Source: Emydura subglobosa
Taxonomy: Eukaryota; Chordata; Testudines; Chelidae
NCBI GenBank assembly: GCA_007922225.1
Contig: ML679974.1
Location: forward strand, 4,205,105 to 4,269,104
Length of the DNA stretch: 64,000 nucleotides
Reading direction: 5' to 3'
Positions 22,346 to 32,200 of the stretch are shown piece after piece. The notes below the pieces were generated by a model. That model made no database searches, was not told the DNA's origin, and worked only from the letters and a program-made list of their open reading frames with translations. Both the position numbers and the translations under genes were made by a program. Position 1 is the stretch's first letter. Every line of letters begins with the position of its first letter.

Positions 22346-22420
22346 ACAGTCACACAGGAAATCTGTGGGAGAGAAACAAATAGAATCCAGATTTGTGACT
22401 CCTATTCCACTTCTTACTTA

Positions 22421-22929
22421 AATAAGCCTAGCCCTCTTTCCTCAATAGGAAAATACAAAATAGGAAAGTACATGTGAGGGATTCCATTTTTCACTCACTG
22501 AATTGAACTGCAAAAACTACCATTGACTTAAGCAGCCCAGATGCTGTATCCAATGTACCTGTGTGATTTTGATTTTAAATATATCTGGCAGGAAGAGATT
22601 TTAAAAGTGTGTTAAGTGTATTTAGGAAAGGCAGTTCTACTAGTTAATGTTCTCATTAGAAGCTCTAAGTCATTGACAGTATTTACTGCAATCAACAGGA
22701 ATTAATATTCTTTACTCAAAGAAATAAAAAGAATCTCCTAGTTCCTTGGCATTTATCATTTTGATAGAATAGGCAGATGGGTTTCTTTTTCAATATAGTT
22801 TCCAAAGTAGAATTCATATTTAATAATGCTGTGAAAGTATCATCAAGTGAACTGCTAGTAGTTTAAATGAGTTTTGCATCTGTATTTTTTTTCCTTACTG
22901 TCCACTGCTGTATCCACTGAACTATGAGT
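22421..22929. other. No recognised features
   Basis: AT-rich; nothing identified. Confidence 0.4.
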
Positions 22930-23439
22930 CACAGGCCTGGCCTACATTATACTGTTACGTTGACGCAAGGCAGCTTACATCAGCCTAGCTGTGGATGTGT
23001 CTATACTTCAATTTCATTCCTGCCAACGTAACTGCCTCACTACATTGACTTAACATTACCACCTCCCCTAGAGGTGTACAGTCAAGGTTGATGTAATTAG
23101 GTTGATGCAGTGTCAGCATAGACATTGCATTACTGACATTGACTGTTAATGGCTCCAGGAGCTATCCCACAATGCCCCACCCTGTCTACTCTGGTCACTG
23201 TTGTGAACTCTGCTGCTCAGGGGCCAGGTAGACAGGAAGCCACCCCTCCTCTTAAAAGCCCAACAATTTTTTAAAATTCCTTTTTCTGGTTGCCCAGCTT
23301 AGCAAGCACACCTAGCAACTCTTGATTGTTGTGTGCAACTGCCCAGCTAACCATGCTGGCCACACACTGCAGATACACTCCTGCCTGGAGTACATAGGAG
23401 CTGTTGGATCTCTTGTGTCTGTGGAGAGAAGAGGCTGTG

Positions 23440-25060
23440 CCAGCATAGCTCTGATCCAGCAGCAGAAATTTATGAACAGATTGCTTGGGGCATGTAGGAA
23501 AAGGACTACAAGAGGCACCAGCAGCAGTGCCATGTTAAAAGCTAACAAGTGATCCAGTGTGGAGCCGCAGACCTGCTGCTTTTCCAAAGAACTGCATGCC
23601 ATTCTCAATGGAGACCCCACCACGCCCCAAACATGGATACTTTGGAGGAGCCAGAGTCACAGGCCCCCACAATGAACAGCAGGAGGTGAAGGCAGACTAG
23701 GAAGAGGAGGAAAAGTATGGGGGGGCAGGTGACCATGGGAGCCAGATGTGCACTGAGCCAGGACATATTTTTGACTCCACCGCAGTCCAGTCAGTCCCAA
23801 AAGTCAAACACGGATGAATCTGATGGAGGGGAAGGAACCTCTGGTAAGTATACAGTTTGTTTGAAACTACAAGGACGGAACACCCAAATTAGCAGGACAC
23901 ATCTGTTGATTTATTCTTTTTTTTACTTGTGCTAGAAGAAGTAGTGAAACAAGCAAGAGAGGTAGAGCTGCTATCTGTTTTTCATCTTCCTCTAGAGTTA
24001 GGTGGGGGGCAGGAGCATGTGGAGTAGTTTATTTATGTGCATCAGGACGTCCCGTGAATCCTCTCTAGAGACTTCGATGAAACTTCCATGGAGGTACTCT
24101 GTCTAAGATTTCGGGGAGGGATGGGTGCTGCCCTATTTCTTCCACCACAGTAGGACAAGTTCCCACGCCACTCAGTGATTACTTCAGCAGGCTCCATTCC
24201 AATACACAGGTTAGTAGCATTCAGGCCTGGGCAGCATCAGGGCACCAGTTGCAGCAGTTCTCTCTCTGCCTCTGTTACCCGCAGGAGTGAGATATCAGCT
24301 AAAATCACCACTGCCTGTGGAAAAAAGTGCCAGTATTCATTACCATTGCCCTATACACATATACTCATGCCTGTGAGCTATCCCCCCTCATTTCACCAAC
24401 TCCCCCTCCCGCTCAGAGCATAATACTCACCGTGGCTGGTGCTGTGACTGGTAATGTGCTATATCAATCCCAAGGAAAAGTGAGAATGTAGTGCTTACAA
24501 CTTTCTGGGATCAAGAGGAGTGAGTTCAGTATCTTAAGTTTCTATTTCTGTCATGAATACACTGGCAATGGTACCTCTGGTTGTGGTATCTGCAGCTGCT
24601 GGTATTGTGGCCTTGAGGTCTCCCCCTCCACACCCGTGCAACACCTGAGCCAGATAAGGAGGAGAAAGAAGAGGACTTAGGATGACATATTCCAGAAGAT
24701 GCTGCAAGCCTATGCTGCATCAGAGAATGAGACCAGGACCTGGAGGATGATCCTTGTGGACAGCATGGAGAAGGAAAGAGTAGAGAGGAGAAAGGCTGGG
24801 GATTGAAGCAGGAAAAGGAGAGGGAGATGCACCAGGACATAATGGGGCTTCTCAGGCAGCAAACAGAGATGCTGTGACTCTGATAGACCTGCAGGTCCAA
24901 GAATCCCGTGCTCGCCTCCCTCTACAGTCCATAGACAACCCAATGTCAGGACCTCCCTAAAACTCCCTCAACATTCCTCATGGCATCAGGGGTTCCTGCA
25001 CTACCCTACCACTCCACTGCAGGGAACATTCAAGACAATCACAGCTGCCCATACACTGAC
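23440..25060 (+). pseudogene. Harbinger ORF1 relic, Myb/SANT-like protein, probably with an intron
   Basis: Near 23465-23520 the translation reads IYEQIAWGM, a stop, then EKDYKRHQQQCHVK, matching the end of the Myb/SANT helix pattern in Harbinger partners. Near 23630-23680 comes MDTLEEPESQAPTMNSR, then an acidic EEEE tract and, at about 23750-23845, LSQDIFLTPPQSSQSQK and DGGEGTSG. The latter is followed by GTAAGTATAC, a good splice-donor match. A C-terminal part resumes near 24690 with QKMLQAYAASENETRTWR and MGLLRQQTEML, the usual glutamine-rich dimerisation-like tail. Frameshifts and stops prevent function. The DNA between 23845 and about 24600 would be the intron. Confidence 0.72.
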
Positions 25061-25439
25061 CTGTGAAAGACATGATTGGTGTAGTGTGTACCTGAAATGG
25101 AAGTGACTGTTCTTTCCCCTTCATAAGTGTGTGTTTCTTTAATTTATTAAGTTTTATAAAGTTCATGTTACAGAATAAAATTCTATTTTTTGGAACATAA
25201 TTCATCTTTATTTGTTCACAACATATGCTGACTGGTGCTGAGCAGCTCTGACACCAATTTCCTGTTACTTTGTTTTGTCATAGAACCCATAACATCATTC
25301 TCAGACAATATTAATAGGTGCATTGATAATGCTATATTCCTACACGAACAGCACTCACTGCACGATTCATACTGGGCTGCAAAAGAGCAAGGCCAGGTCG
25401 AGCACACTTCAGCAACACACACTACTCTGATTCACTCTT

Positions 25440-26147
25440 AAAGTGATCTTTCAAAGTCTCCCTGAGCCATACAGTTCTGCTCTTCTTATAGCCCTTGTAT
25501 CTGTCTGTTCAAATTCACCAGACAGCCGCTCCATCTCCGATCTCTACCCCAAGAGAAACTTTTCCCCCTTTGCTTCACAGATATCATGCAGGACACAGAA
25601 GGCAGCTATAATCATTGGGATATTTTTTTCACTGAGGTCTAATCTCATAAGTAGACAATGCTAGTGACCTTTCAAATGACCAAAGGCACATTCAACTGTC
25701 ATTCTGCACTGGTTGAGCCTATAGTTGAAGCATTCCTGTCAAAGTGTCAGTGCACAGCTTCATGAGCCATGGGAGCAAGGAGTATGCTGGATCTTCCAGG
25801 ATCACTACTGGCATTTCAGCATTCCCAATGGTAATCCGTCAATCGGGAAAGAAAATCCTTTTCTGCAGCTTTTTGAACACCCTTGTGTTCTTGAAGTTGC
25901 GCGCGTCATGCACCTTCCCTGTCCAGCTCACACAGATGTCAGTAAAGCAACCCTGGTGATCCACCAGCGCTTGCATTAGCATAGAAAAGTAGCCCTTTCT
26001 GTTGATGTACTCTGTGGCAAGGTGGTTTGATGCTAAAATAGGGATATGCGTGCCATTTATCGCCCCATCACAATTTGGGAACCCCACTGCTGCAAAACCA
26101 TCCACTATGTCCTGCACATTGCCCAGAATCACAGTCCTTGCTCTCAG
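25440..26147 (-). pseudogene. Harbinger (HARBI1-like) transposase relic of copy 2
   Basis: From high to low coordinates the frame reads GNVQDIVDGFAAVGFPNCDG, AINGTHIPILASNHL, YINRKGYFSMLMQALVDHQG, KVHDARNFKNTRVF (26132-25839), then in another frame PVVILEDPAYSLLPWLMK (about 25765-25815), CRMTVECAFGHLKG (about 25675-25720), and a C-terminal IPMIIAAFCVLHDICEAKGE (about 25560-25620). These are the ordered blocks of a PIF/Harbinger DDE transposase. The second aspartate (VHDAR) and the glutamate (VECAF) are present, but the first catalytic position, normally GAIDGTH, reads GAINGTH. One or more frameshifts and the missing N-terminus also disable it. Confidence 0.9.
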
Positions 26148-26231
26148 TATTTTTTTTTTATTTTTTTTATTAAGACATGAACAACAAAATGCTGAAATAG
26201 ATATTTTTGATCAAGATTTTCAGGAATGACA

Positions 26232-26315
26232 AGTGATTATGGGTGCCTCCATTTTTGGGTGCCCAACTTCAGACACTTTAAAGAGGCTTGATTTTCAGAA
26301 GATCTTGCGCACCCA
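26232..26315. mobile_element. MITE fragment
   Basis: Carries GATTATGGGTGCCTCCATTT, GGGTGCCCAACTTCAGACAC and CTTGATTTTCAGAAGATCTT, a phrase series shared by small reptile MITEs. One side only; no inverted partner was found. Confidence 0.4.
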
Positions 26316-28306
26316 TAGGAATAAATATATGAACATTTGGGAGATGCTCAGTTACTATCTTTATGGTGTCCATGTAAGTACCCAGATCTTTTTCCAATGA
26401 AGTAATCCAGCAGGGTGAGTTGATTGATGCTTTTGTTTTACTAAAAGTGGAGAGAGAGACTTTTATTTTATTTTTTTGGAGGTATCGGTGAATCTGGATA
26501 CCTGATTACCTGAAAGTGGTTTGGCAGAAATAATAGGTCAGGTACTTTAATATCCTCACCCATCTCGAAATCAGATCTTAAATCTTCCAAAAAGTTTCTA
26601 TGATTGTTACACTCTCCATATATTGTTTCAACTATGTTTACGCAGACAACTGATAACAGGATATTTATGTGCCACACATGGCAAAGAGATAGTTACAGTG
26701 ATGTAAAGAGAAACTTATAATGTGGTTTTATAAATACATTTCAAAATTATCAAAAGCATTTGTCACATAGGCAAATTTAGAAGATATACTTTTAAAGAGA
26801 ACCTTCCTGCAAGGAGGATTCTGAAGGGGGGAGGGAGGACAGAAGAAACTAGTCCTTGTGATTCTGCATTGCAGCAAATGGGATGTGGGTCCTTTTTCAG
26901 ATATACACAGGATGGGAGCTAATGAGATGTACCAGATTCTCAAGCCTATCGAAGGTGAAGGGGTAGAGGACTGGTTTCTTATAAGAATTTAAAAAACTAG
27001 CCTTTCCCATGCTGAAATGTGATTTTGTATTTTGTTTTTGTAATGTTCTGCCTCATTGCTACCAGATGATGGAAAAGTAAACAAAAGGGTTCTTTGGCTT
27101 CTGTGTCCTAGCTCTATGTATAGTAGAGAAAACCAAAAAGTAGTTTCATTAGAAGTATTATAATTAAGTTCTGCAGTCACCAGATGTGCAACAAAAACCA
27201 GAAATGGGTTCAGTTCTAAAAATTACATCACAGGCAAACACATACTGTGAGTACAAAGAGAAAACCCACAGCAAAATGCAACCTTTTCTGCCAGACTTTG
27301 GGGAAAAATGTGATTAGTACGTTATTTGAATAATCTAATTTCCCATTATGTCCTTTTTTATGATCACATAATAGTAGGGTTAATGCCGTTTTTGGAGTAA
27401 TTCAGTGTAAAAGTTCCATTTTCTCTTCTCTTGTAATTAAGAACCATAAAAGTTGGAAATGGGTGGAATCAAAATAATCAATCCCTGCTGGTGCCATACC
27501 CCAACTATGACAATAAACACCTAATTCAGAGGTCTGTGGAAACTGTTGGTTGCTCAGCAACACAAAATGTTTTCTTTCGTGTAGAAAGAGATGGCAAGTT
27601 AAAATAACCAAGTACAGATTACTAAAGTGAATAGCTTCAGAAGTGGCTTAGTTAAGAATGAGGTGCCACCAGCAACAATCAAAACAAGCACTGGTTTACA
27701 ATGTGGTCCATAGTTTCTGAGTGGTGACATAATGCATACCATAGTGCTTTGGCTCTCATTTACCAGAGGTGTAAAAGACAGCATCAGCCTGTGATGTTCT
27801 GAAATGGTTCAATGCAGACCATTGTTTCCGGAGAAAGTTGAAGCCTGGAAGTTCTTTTGAGTGGTAGGCAATCACTGAAATGAGTGAAGTCAGTGTCACA
27901 ACCTGCAGTGTCACAACCACCATATTAGGTGGTTACTCTCAGAGTCATACAAATAGCCAGAGTGTATGCACATCTAGAATGTCAGCTTTTTACACTTCTT
28001 GGATATCACCTCAACTTCTCCTTTGTTCCCTTTCCCAGCCCCTAGCCTTTTCTTTATTTTACTCCCTTTATGGTTTTACTAAGTGTCAAAGATTATTGTT
28101 TTATAATTTTCATTCTTTTTAAAATCTACGACCTCTGAAATCCCACCTCCCTGGAGAGACTCAGAAAGTTTTGAACAAGTTCTGCAGCTTTCAACCTTAA
28201 AGCAGCTTCAACCAGTTTTCTATCTCACCTCTTGGGTTGCTCAGATTTACTATCCAATTCCATCAGCCCATAAACCATGATTCCTTTATGGCTGGGACCA
28301 TCGCTC
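26316..28306. other. AT-rich, no recognised features
   Basis: No gene or repeat was recognised. Short T-rich tracts occur near 26460. Confidence 0.4.
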
Positions 28307-28314
28307 CTATAAAG

Positions 28315-29579
28315 CAGTGTTTCTCAACCTTTTAAGTAGCAAGTATCCCCTAACTTCTGAACATTGTAATAAGTACCCCAACACTCAATTTTCCACTCTG
28401 AGAAATACAATCTTTTCCCCCTTTGCTGCTGAATGACTGTATTTCTCATAAAGCAGGAGAGTTCAGAGTTCTGTAGTGCTGTGCGGCTGTGGCAGATCAC
28501 AAAACCCCCTGCTGTTTCTCCCCTCTTTCCTCCTCCCCTTCCTCCATATAGGAGCAAAGGTCAACACCAGCCAATCACCATGGTCTGATGGAGGGGTCAC
28601 GTGGTGTTCTCCTCACACAGGTGGGAACTTGTGAGATCTGAGCAGGTACTAGCGGCCCGCCAGAATGGATAGCAGCGCTCCCCATGGCCATACCTAGGGG
28701 GGTGCGGGCCTGGGGCAAGTCACACTGTGTGGGCCCCTCAAGATTTTTATACTGGTAAAATCTGGGGCTGTCATAGTGGTCAATTTCACAGCTCAGCCAT
28801 CAAATTGACAAGTAAGCCTGCAGGTAGAGCCCAGCTCCAGGACTGGCAAGCCGCTGGGCTCTCCGCCTGGCTTTCTGGGCACCGGGCTTTGAGCCGGGAG
28901 GAGGGGGTGGGGGGGATCTGCCACCTGGGCAAATTGCAGGTGGCTGCTGTCTGGCTGCCAGTCCGGGAGGTGGACGATTGCCAATTGCTCTGAGCTAGGG
29001 TGGAGGAGGCTTCCGCGCAAGCTGGGACCCGGGGATGTGAGCAGGCGGCAGGCAGCTGCTGCCCATCTTCAAGCTAGGGCACAGGAGGCTGTCTCTCCGC
29101 TCAGGGCTAGGGCACGGGTGGCAGCCACCCAGCAGCAAGCCCAGTTTGCAGGCGCAGGAGGCTGCCGCTGGGCTCGCAACTGGGAGCTGGGATTGGGAGA
29201 GATGCGGGGAGCTGCCACCCGGCTTCCTGAAAAGCCAGCAGCTGCTGCCCAAGCCAGCAGCTGCTGCCTGGTGTCCCAAGAAGCCAGCGGTTGCTACCCA
29301 GCATCCCAGGACTGGGGCAGCTGTTGTCTACCTCCCAGCTAGGAGGTGGGACCGGGCAGGAAGCCAGCAGCTGCTGCTCACCTCCCCCAGAAGCCAGCGG
29401 CTGCTGCCTGCCTCCCAGGTGGGAGCTGGGACTGGGCGGGAAGCGGGTTGCTCCCGCCTGGCTTCTCCAAAAGTTGGCGGCTGCCGCCCGCCTCCCTTCA
29501 CTGGGTTCTTAGCCACGTACCCCCTGCCTGTATCTTGCATACCCCCAGGGGTACGCATACCACAGGTTGAGAAACTATG
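28315..29579. mobile_element. Non-autonomous hAT transposon, GC-rich family, copy A
   Basis: CTATAAAG at 28307-28314 is repeated perfectly at 29580-29587, an 8-bp target-site duplication. The ends are inverted: CAGTGTTTCTCAACC at the left and GGTTGAGAAACTATG at the right, the CAGTG...-type end of hAT/Charlie-like elements. The 1265-bp interior encodes no transposase. About 28800-29510 is strikingly GC-rich and built of imperfect tandem units around AGCAGCTGCTGCC and GGGAGCTGGGA, which leaves long chance ORFs on both strands (up to 177 codons at 29146-29679). A shorter relative, copy B, lies at 30816-31738. Confidence 0.88.
28800..29510. repeat. GC-rich imperfect tandem repeats inside hAT copy A
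   Basis: Repeated phrases include AAGCCAGCAGCTGCTGCC (29241, 29251 region and 29359), GCCAGCGGCTGCTGCC and GGTGGGAGCTGGGACTGGGC, spaced about 50-80 bp. It is a minisatellite-like interior, not a promoter CpG island. Confidence 0.75.
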
Positions 29580-29587
29580 CTATAAAG

Positions 29588-30494
29588 TATATGCAACCCT
29601 GCCAAATTGCCATCTGGCTTCATCATGTGACTTGTTCCACAAAGTGGGGGACTTCGTGAACAAAGCTATTTCCCAGTAGAGGCTCTCCTCACCTCAGCCA
29701 CACCATGTTGTAAAGAGTAACAAAAATCCTCCTTCCAGAATCAGGATAGTCCCTTTCCCTCTGCTCTGTTGCTGCTAATGCCTCTGAGGCTATAACAAGT
29801 GCTACTATGCTGCATGCTCAGAAGTGCCATGTGCAGCTGCTGGCTGAAGGTGCCTCCTCTTCCCTTGCCAGGTGAAGGCTGCTTCTCAGATGCAACAGAG
29901 AGCAGATATTCATAATAGGTCTCTCTGAAGAGCACGGGGAGCCAATGAGAAATGGGACTTACTGTGATGTCCCAGATTTGAGCAGGAAAAGCTGTAGGCC
30001 ACCAAGTCCAGACAGTAAGAACCAGAGAATGGGGAAGTGGAAAGGCCTGGAATAAGCAGAGTGGAGCAAGGAAGTAGGACCTAGAATGGGAGGGAGCAAG
30101 AAGAAAGGGGAAAGTAAGGATGTCTGGAAGCTTCAGAAAGAGAAAAAGGGTGATGTGGAAGTGGGTAGAGAGGCACTGGAGACACAGGAGACCTGGAAGA
30201 GAAATCAAGCAAAAACTTCTTCCCCTGGAAACCAGGGCACCTGAGGCTGGCCCTGCCATCCTGATAGCTTTACCATGTGAGAGAGATTATTTTCTGCCAT
30301 TATTGATGGACTCACTATCATCCCACCTTATATCAAGTCCACATGTCATATCAGCCATAGATAGGAACCTGACCCTTTTCACAGCAGTGTTTCCTGTCAC
30401 CACTAAACACTACTCAGTCAGTAGGCACTGTTACAGAAGAAGCATACAGCTCTCCCTCTCCATCGATGTGTCTCTACCTACTGCACAGAATAAA
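29588..30494. other. No recognised features
   Basis: A 172-codon open frame on - (29741-30259) has no recognisable domain, a biased leucine/proline/serine composition and no supporting context, and is taken as chance. Nothing else was identified. Confidence 0.35.
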
Positions 30495-30754
30495 CTAGAA
30501 AATACCTGTTACTTATCTTATAGTAACTGTGGACCTTAAGATGCATTGTCCATTCTACAGTTGGATGCAAATGCACCCTATGCATGCAAATTCATATTCT
30601 TTTGGCCAGCAGTCTCTGCTGGAACCATGTCTGCACCCTAAGTGTCCTTATGCCTCCCATCTGTGAGAATCAAGGGTGGGATGACCCCAATCATCCCTCA
30701 GCTCCTTCGCCACTACAGAATGCAGATATTACACAGCTCTGTATAAGTTGTGGG

Positions 30755-30788
30755 GAAAAATATATAGATATATAGATAGATAGATATG
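30755..30788. repeat. ATAG/TATA microsatellite
   Basis: ATATATAGATATATAGATAG and onward is a short interrupted (GATA)n tract. Confidence 0.85.
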
Positions 30789-30815
30789 AACAACAACTGT
30801 TACTGTTACATAGAG

Positions 30816-31738
30816 CAGTGTTTCTCAACCTTTTAAGCATGTACCCCCTAATTTCTGAACATTTTAATAAATACCCCAACACCCAATTTTCCACAGGATT
30901 CTATATTTACCGACTAATGTGAGCCATATGTTGGAATAAGGGCTGAGTATATAAAGCCGTGATACGACAAATGTCAAATCTAGTGTGGGTAGGGTTACCA
31001 CCTTTACACCAGGGGTGCACAACTCAAGTATGTACCTGAGCTAGAGGTGATGTTGGCCAAACTAGGAGGCTGAGTGGCATGCCAATGCTGGGGAATATGA
31101 AATGCCACACCAAATTTTTTGCCATAGATTTGAGAGGAGGAAGGGGTGAGAGAGAAACAGAGAAGGAGGATGAGAGAGAGAGAGAGAGGGGGGAGGGGGG
31201 TAACTCCTAAAATCTGGGGCTGTCATAGTTGTCAGTTTCATTGTTCAGCTAAAGCAGTGAAATTGACAAGTTTTCTGGGCACTGGGCTTTGAGCCAGGGA
31301 GGGGAGCTGCCACCTGGGCAAGATGTAGGCGGCTGCTGCCTGGCCGCCAGTCCAGGAGGTGGGCGACTGCCACCCAATCTGAGCTGGGACAGAGGAGGCT
31401 TCTGCACCAGCTGGGTCCCAGGGATGTGGGCAGGCAGCTGCTGCCCTTCTTCATGCCGGGGCGCTGGAGGATGTGCCTCGGCTTGAAGCTGGGTGGCTGC
31501 CACCCAGCTCGCGAGACGCAGGAGGCTGCTGCCGGGCTCCCACCTGGGATCTGCAACCGGGCGGGAAGCGGGGGGCTGCCTCCCGCCTTCCCCAGAAGTC
31601 GGCAGCTGCCGCCTCCCTCCAATTCACTCTGTTTTTCCCTGGGTACCCCCTGCCTGAGTCTTGTGTACCCTCTATGTCATAGTTTCTTAACCTGTGGTAC
31701 CCCTAGGGGTACGCGTGCCACAGATCAAGAAACTATGA
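30816..31738. mobile_element. Non-autonomous hAT transposon, GC-rich family, copy B
   Basis: ACATAGAG at 30808-30815 is repeated perfectly at 31739-31746. The left end CAGTGTTTCTCAACC and right end with AAGAAACTATG match copy A. From about 31208 the two copies are clearly homologous (both have AAAATCTGGGGCTGTCATAG, then GGGCACTGGGCTTTGAGCC-like sequence and the GC-rich repeats), while much of the left interior differs: copy B has its own segment (30900-31205) including a GA-rich tract at 31163-31200. No transposase is present. Confidence 0.88.
31163..31201. repeat. GA-rich simple repeat
   Basis: GAGAGAGAGAGAGAG followed by a G-rich run, inside hAT copy B. Confidence 0.9.
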
Positions 31739-31927
31739 CATAGAGTAACTGTTTCTTCAGGTTTCATTGTGGATGACTCTCAAGCACAGAATCACAGAAA
31801 ATGGATACTAAGAGTCTACCTAAACAATGATTGTAAATCAACCCTACTAAAATGAGCATCAGATCTTGAAGCCTCCACGATGGAATAATGCTTCATAATC
31901 ATATGCACTGAACCCCAAGTAGCTGCC

Positions 31928-32146
31928 CTACTTATCTCTAATATTTTTCTGAAAGAAGCTACAGAAACTGCTTAAAGCTGTGGTGGAGTGGGCAGTCACT
32001 CTCAGTGGTGGGTCTAAGTAATTTATTTCATAGCACAACTTAATATATGTAAAAACCCAGTCTAAAAGTCTCTGCATTGATATGGCATGACCTGGTATTA
32101 AAAAGCAATGGGAATAAAACCCCTCCTTCCTGAGTTCACAAAGCAC
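31928..32146 (-). pseudogene. DIRS tyrosine recombinase fragment
   Basis: The conceptual peptide contains MQRLLDWVFTYIKLCYEINY followed by PPLRVTAHSTTALSS. This corresponds to the C-terminal catalytic block of DIRS recombinases, in which a helix with WI...IKxCYE precedes a HSTR motif. Here the motif reads HSTT, so the catalytic arginine is lost. The rest of the protein is missing or unreadable. Confidence 0.6.
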
Positions 32147-32200
32147 ATTTTTTACTGCTCTGAGAATTAGCAGTGATTACACCTCTTGATAGAACATTTC

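Larger units (their letters stand above)
20840..22420 (+). mobile_element. MIR/CORE-type SINE split by a CR1 LINE and a MITE
   Basis: The head (20840-20905) includes TATATAGCACCTGATAAGCT and AAAGCACTTTGCAAAC. The continuation starts at about 22077 with GATGAATAAAGCCTCAATGC, passes GGTGGAGAAACTG, and ends near 22420 after TACAGTCACACAGGAAATCT and GAATCCAGATTTGTGACTCC. The two parts join logically once the CR1 between them, and the MITE at about 22158-22345, are removed. Confidence 0.7.
22930..26147. mobile_element. Second PIF/Harbinger transposon, truncated at the right
   Basis: The left end near 22935 reads GGCCTGGCCTACATTATACT, the Harbinger-type end. It is followed by non-coding sub-terminal sequence, a Myb/SANT ORF relic on + (about 23440-25060) and a transposase relic on - (about 25440-26147), the same convergent plan as copy 1. 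The transposase is cut off at its N-terminal side at about 26147, where a T-rich tract begins, so the right end is missing. The transposase is better preserved than in copy 1 and looks like a different subfamily. Confidence 0.8.
30495..32200 (-). mobile_element. DIRS-type retrotransposon relic 2, interrupted by a hAT element
   Basis: From left to right: a terminal-repeat-like block at about 30505-30740 (TGTTACTTATCTTATAGTAA, then TGTCCATTCTACAGTTGG), then an inverted counterpart ending GTTACATAGAG and, after the hAT copy, TAACTGTTTCTTCAGG; then a tyrosine-recombinase relic on -. The arrangement parallels DIRS relic 1 at 39541-40690, where the same kind of inverted blocks lie next to the recombinase end. 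Confidence 0.6.

Noticed and set aside
25839..26132. Intact HARBI1 host gene exon
   Set aside because: The first catalytic residue is changed, the N-terminus is missing, frameshifts follow, and a Myb/SANT partner and transposon end lie upstream.
28800..29510. CpG island or promoter
   Set aside because: The GC-rich block is internal to a transposon with target-site duplications and recurs in the second copy.
29146..29679. 177-codon open frame on +, with overlapping frames on both strands
   Set aside because: It lies in the GC-rich tandem repeats of hAT copy A; the composition explains the lack of stops and no domain is visible.
29741..30259. 172-codon open frame on -
   Set aside because: No recognisable domain, biased Leu/Pro/Ser composition and no splice, promoter or repeat context.
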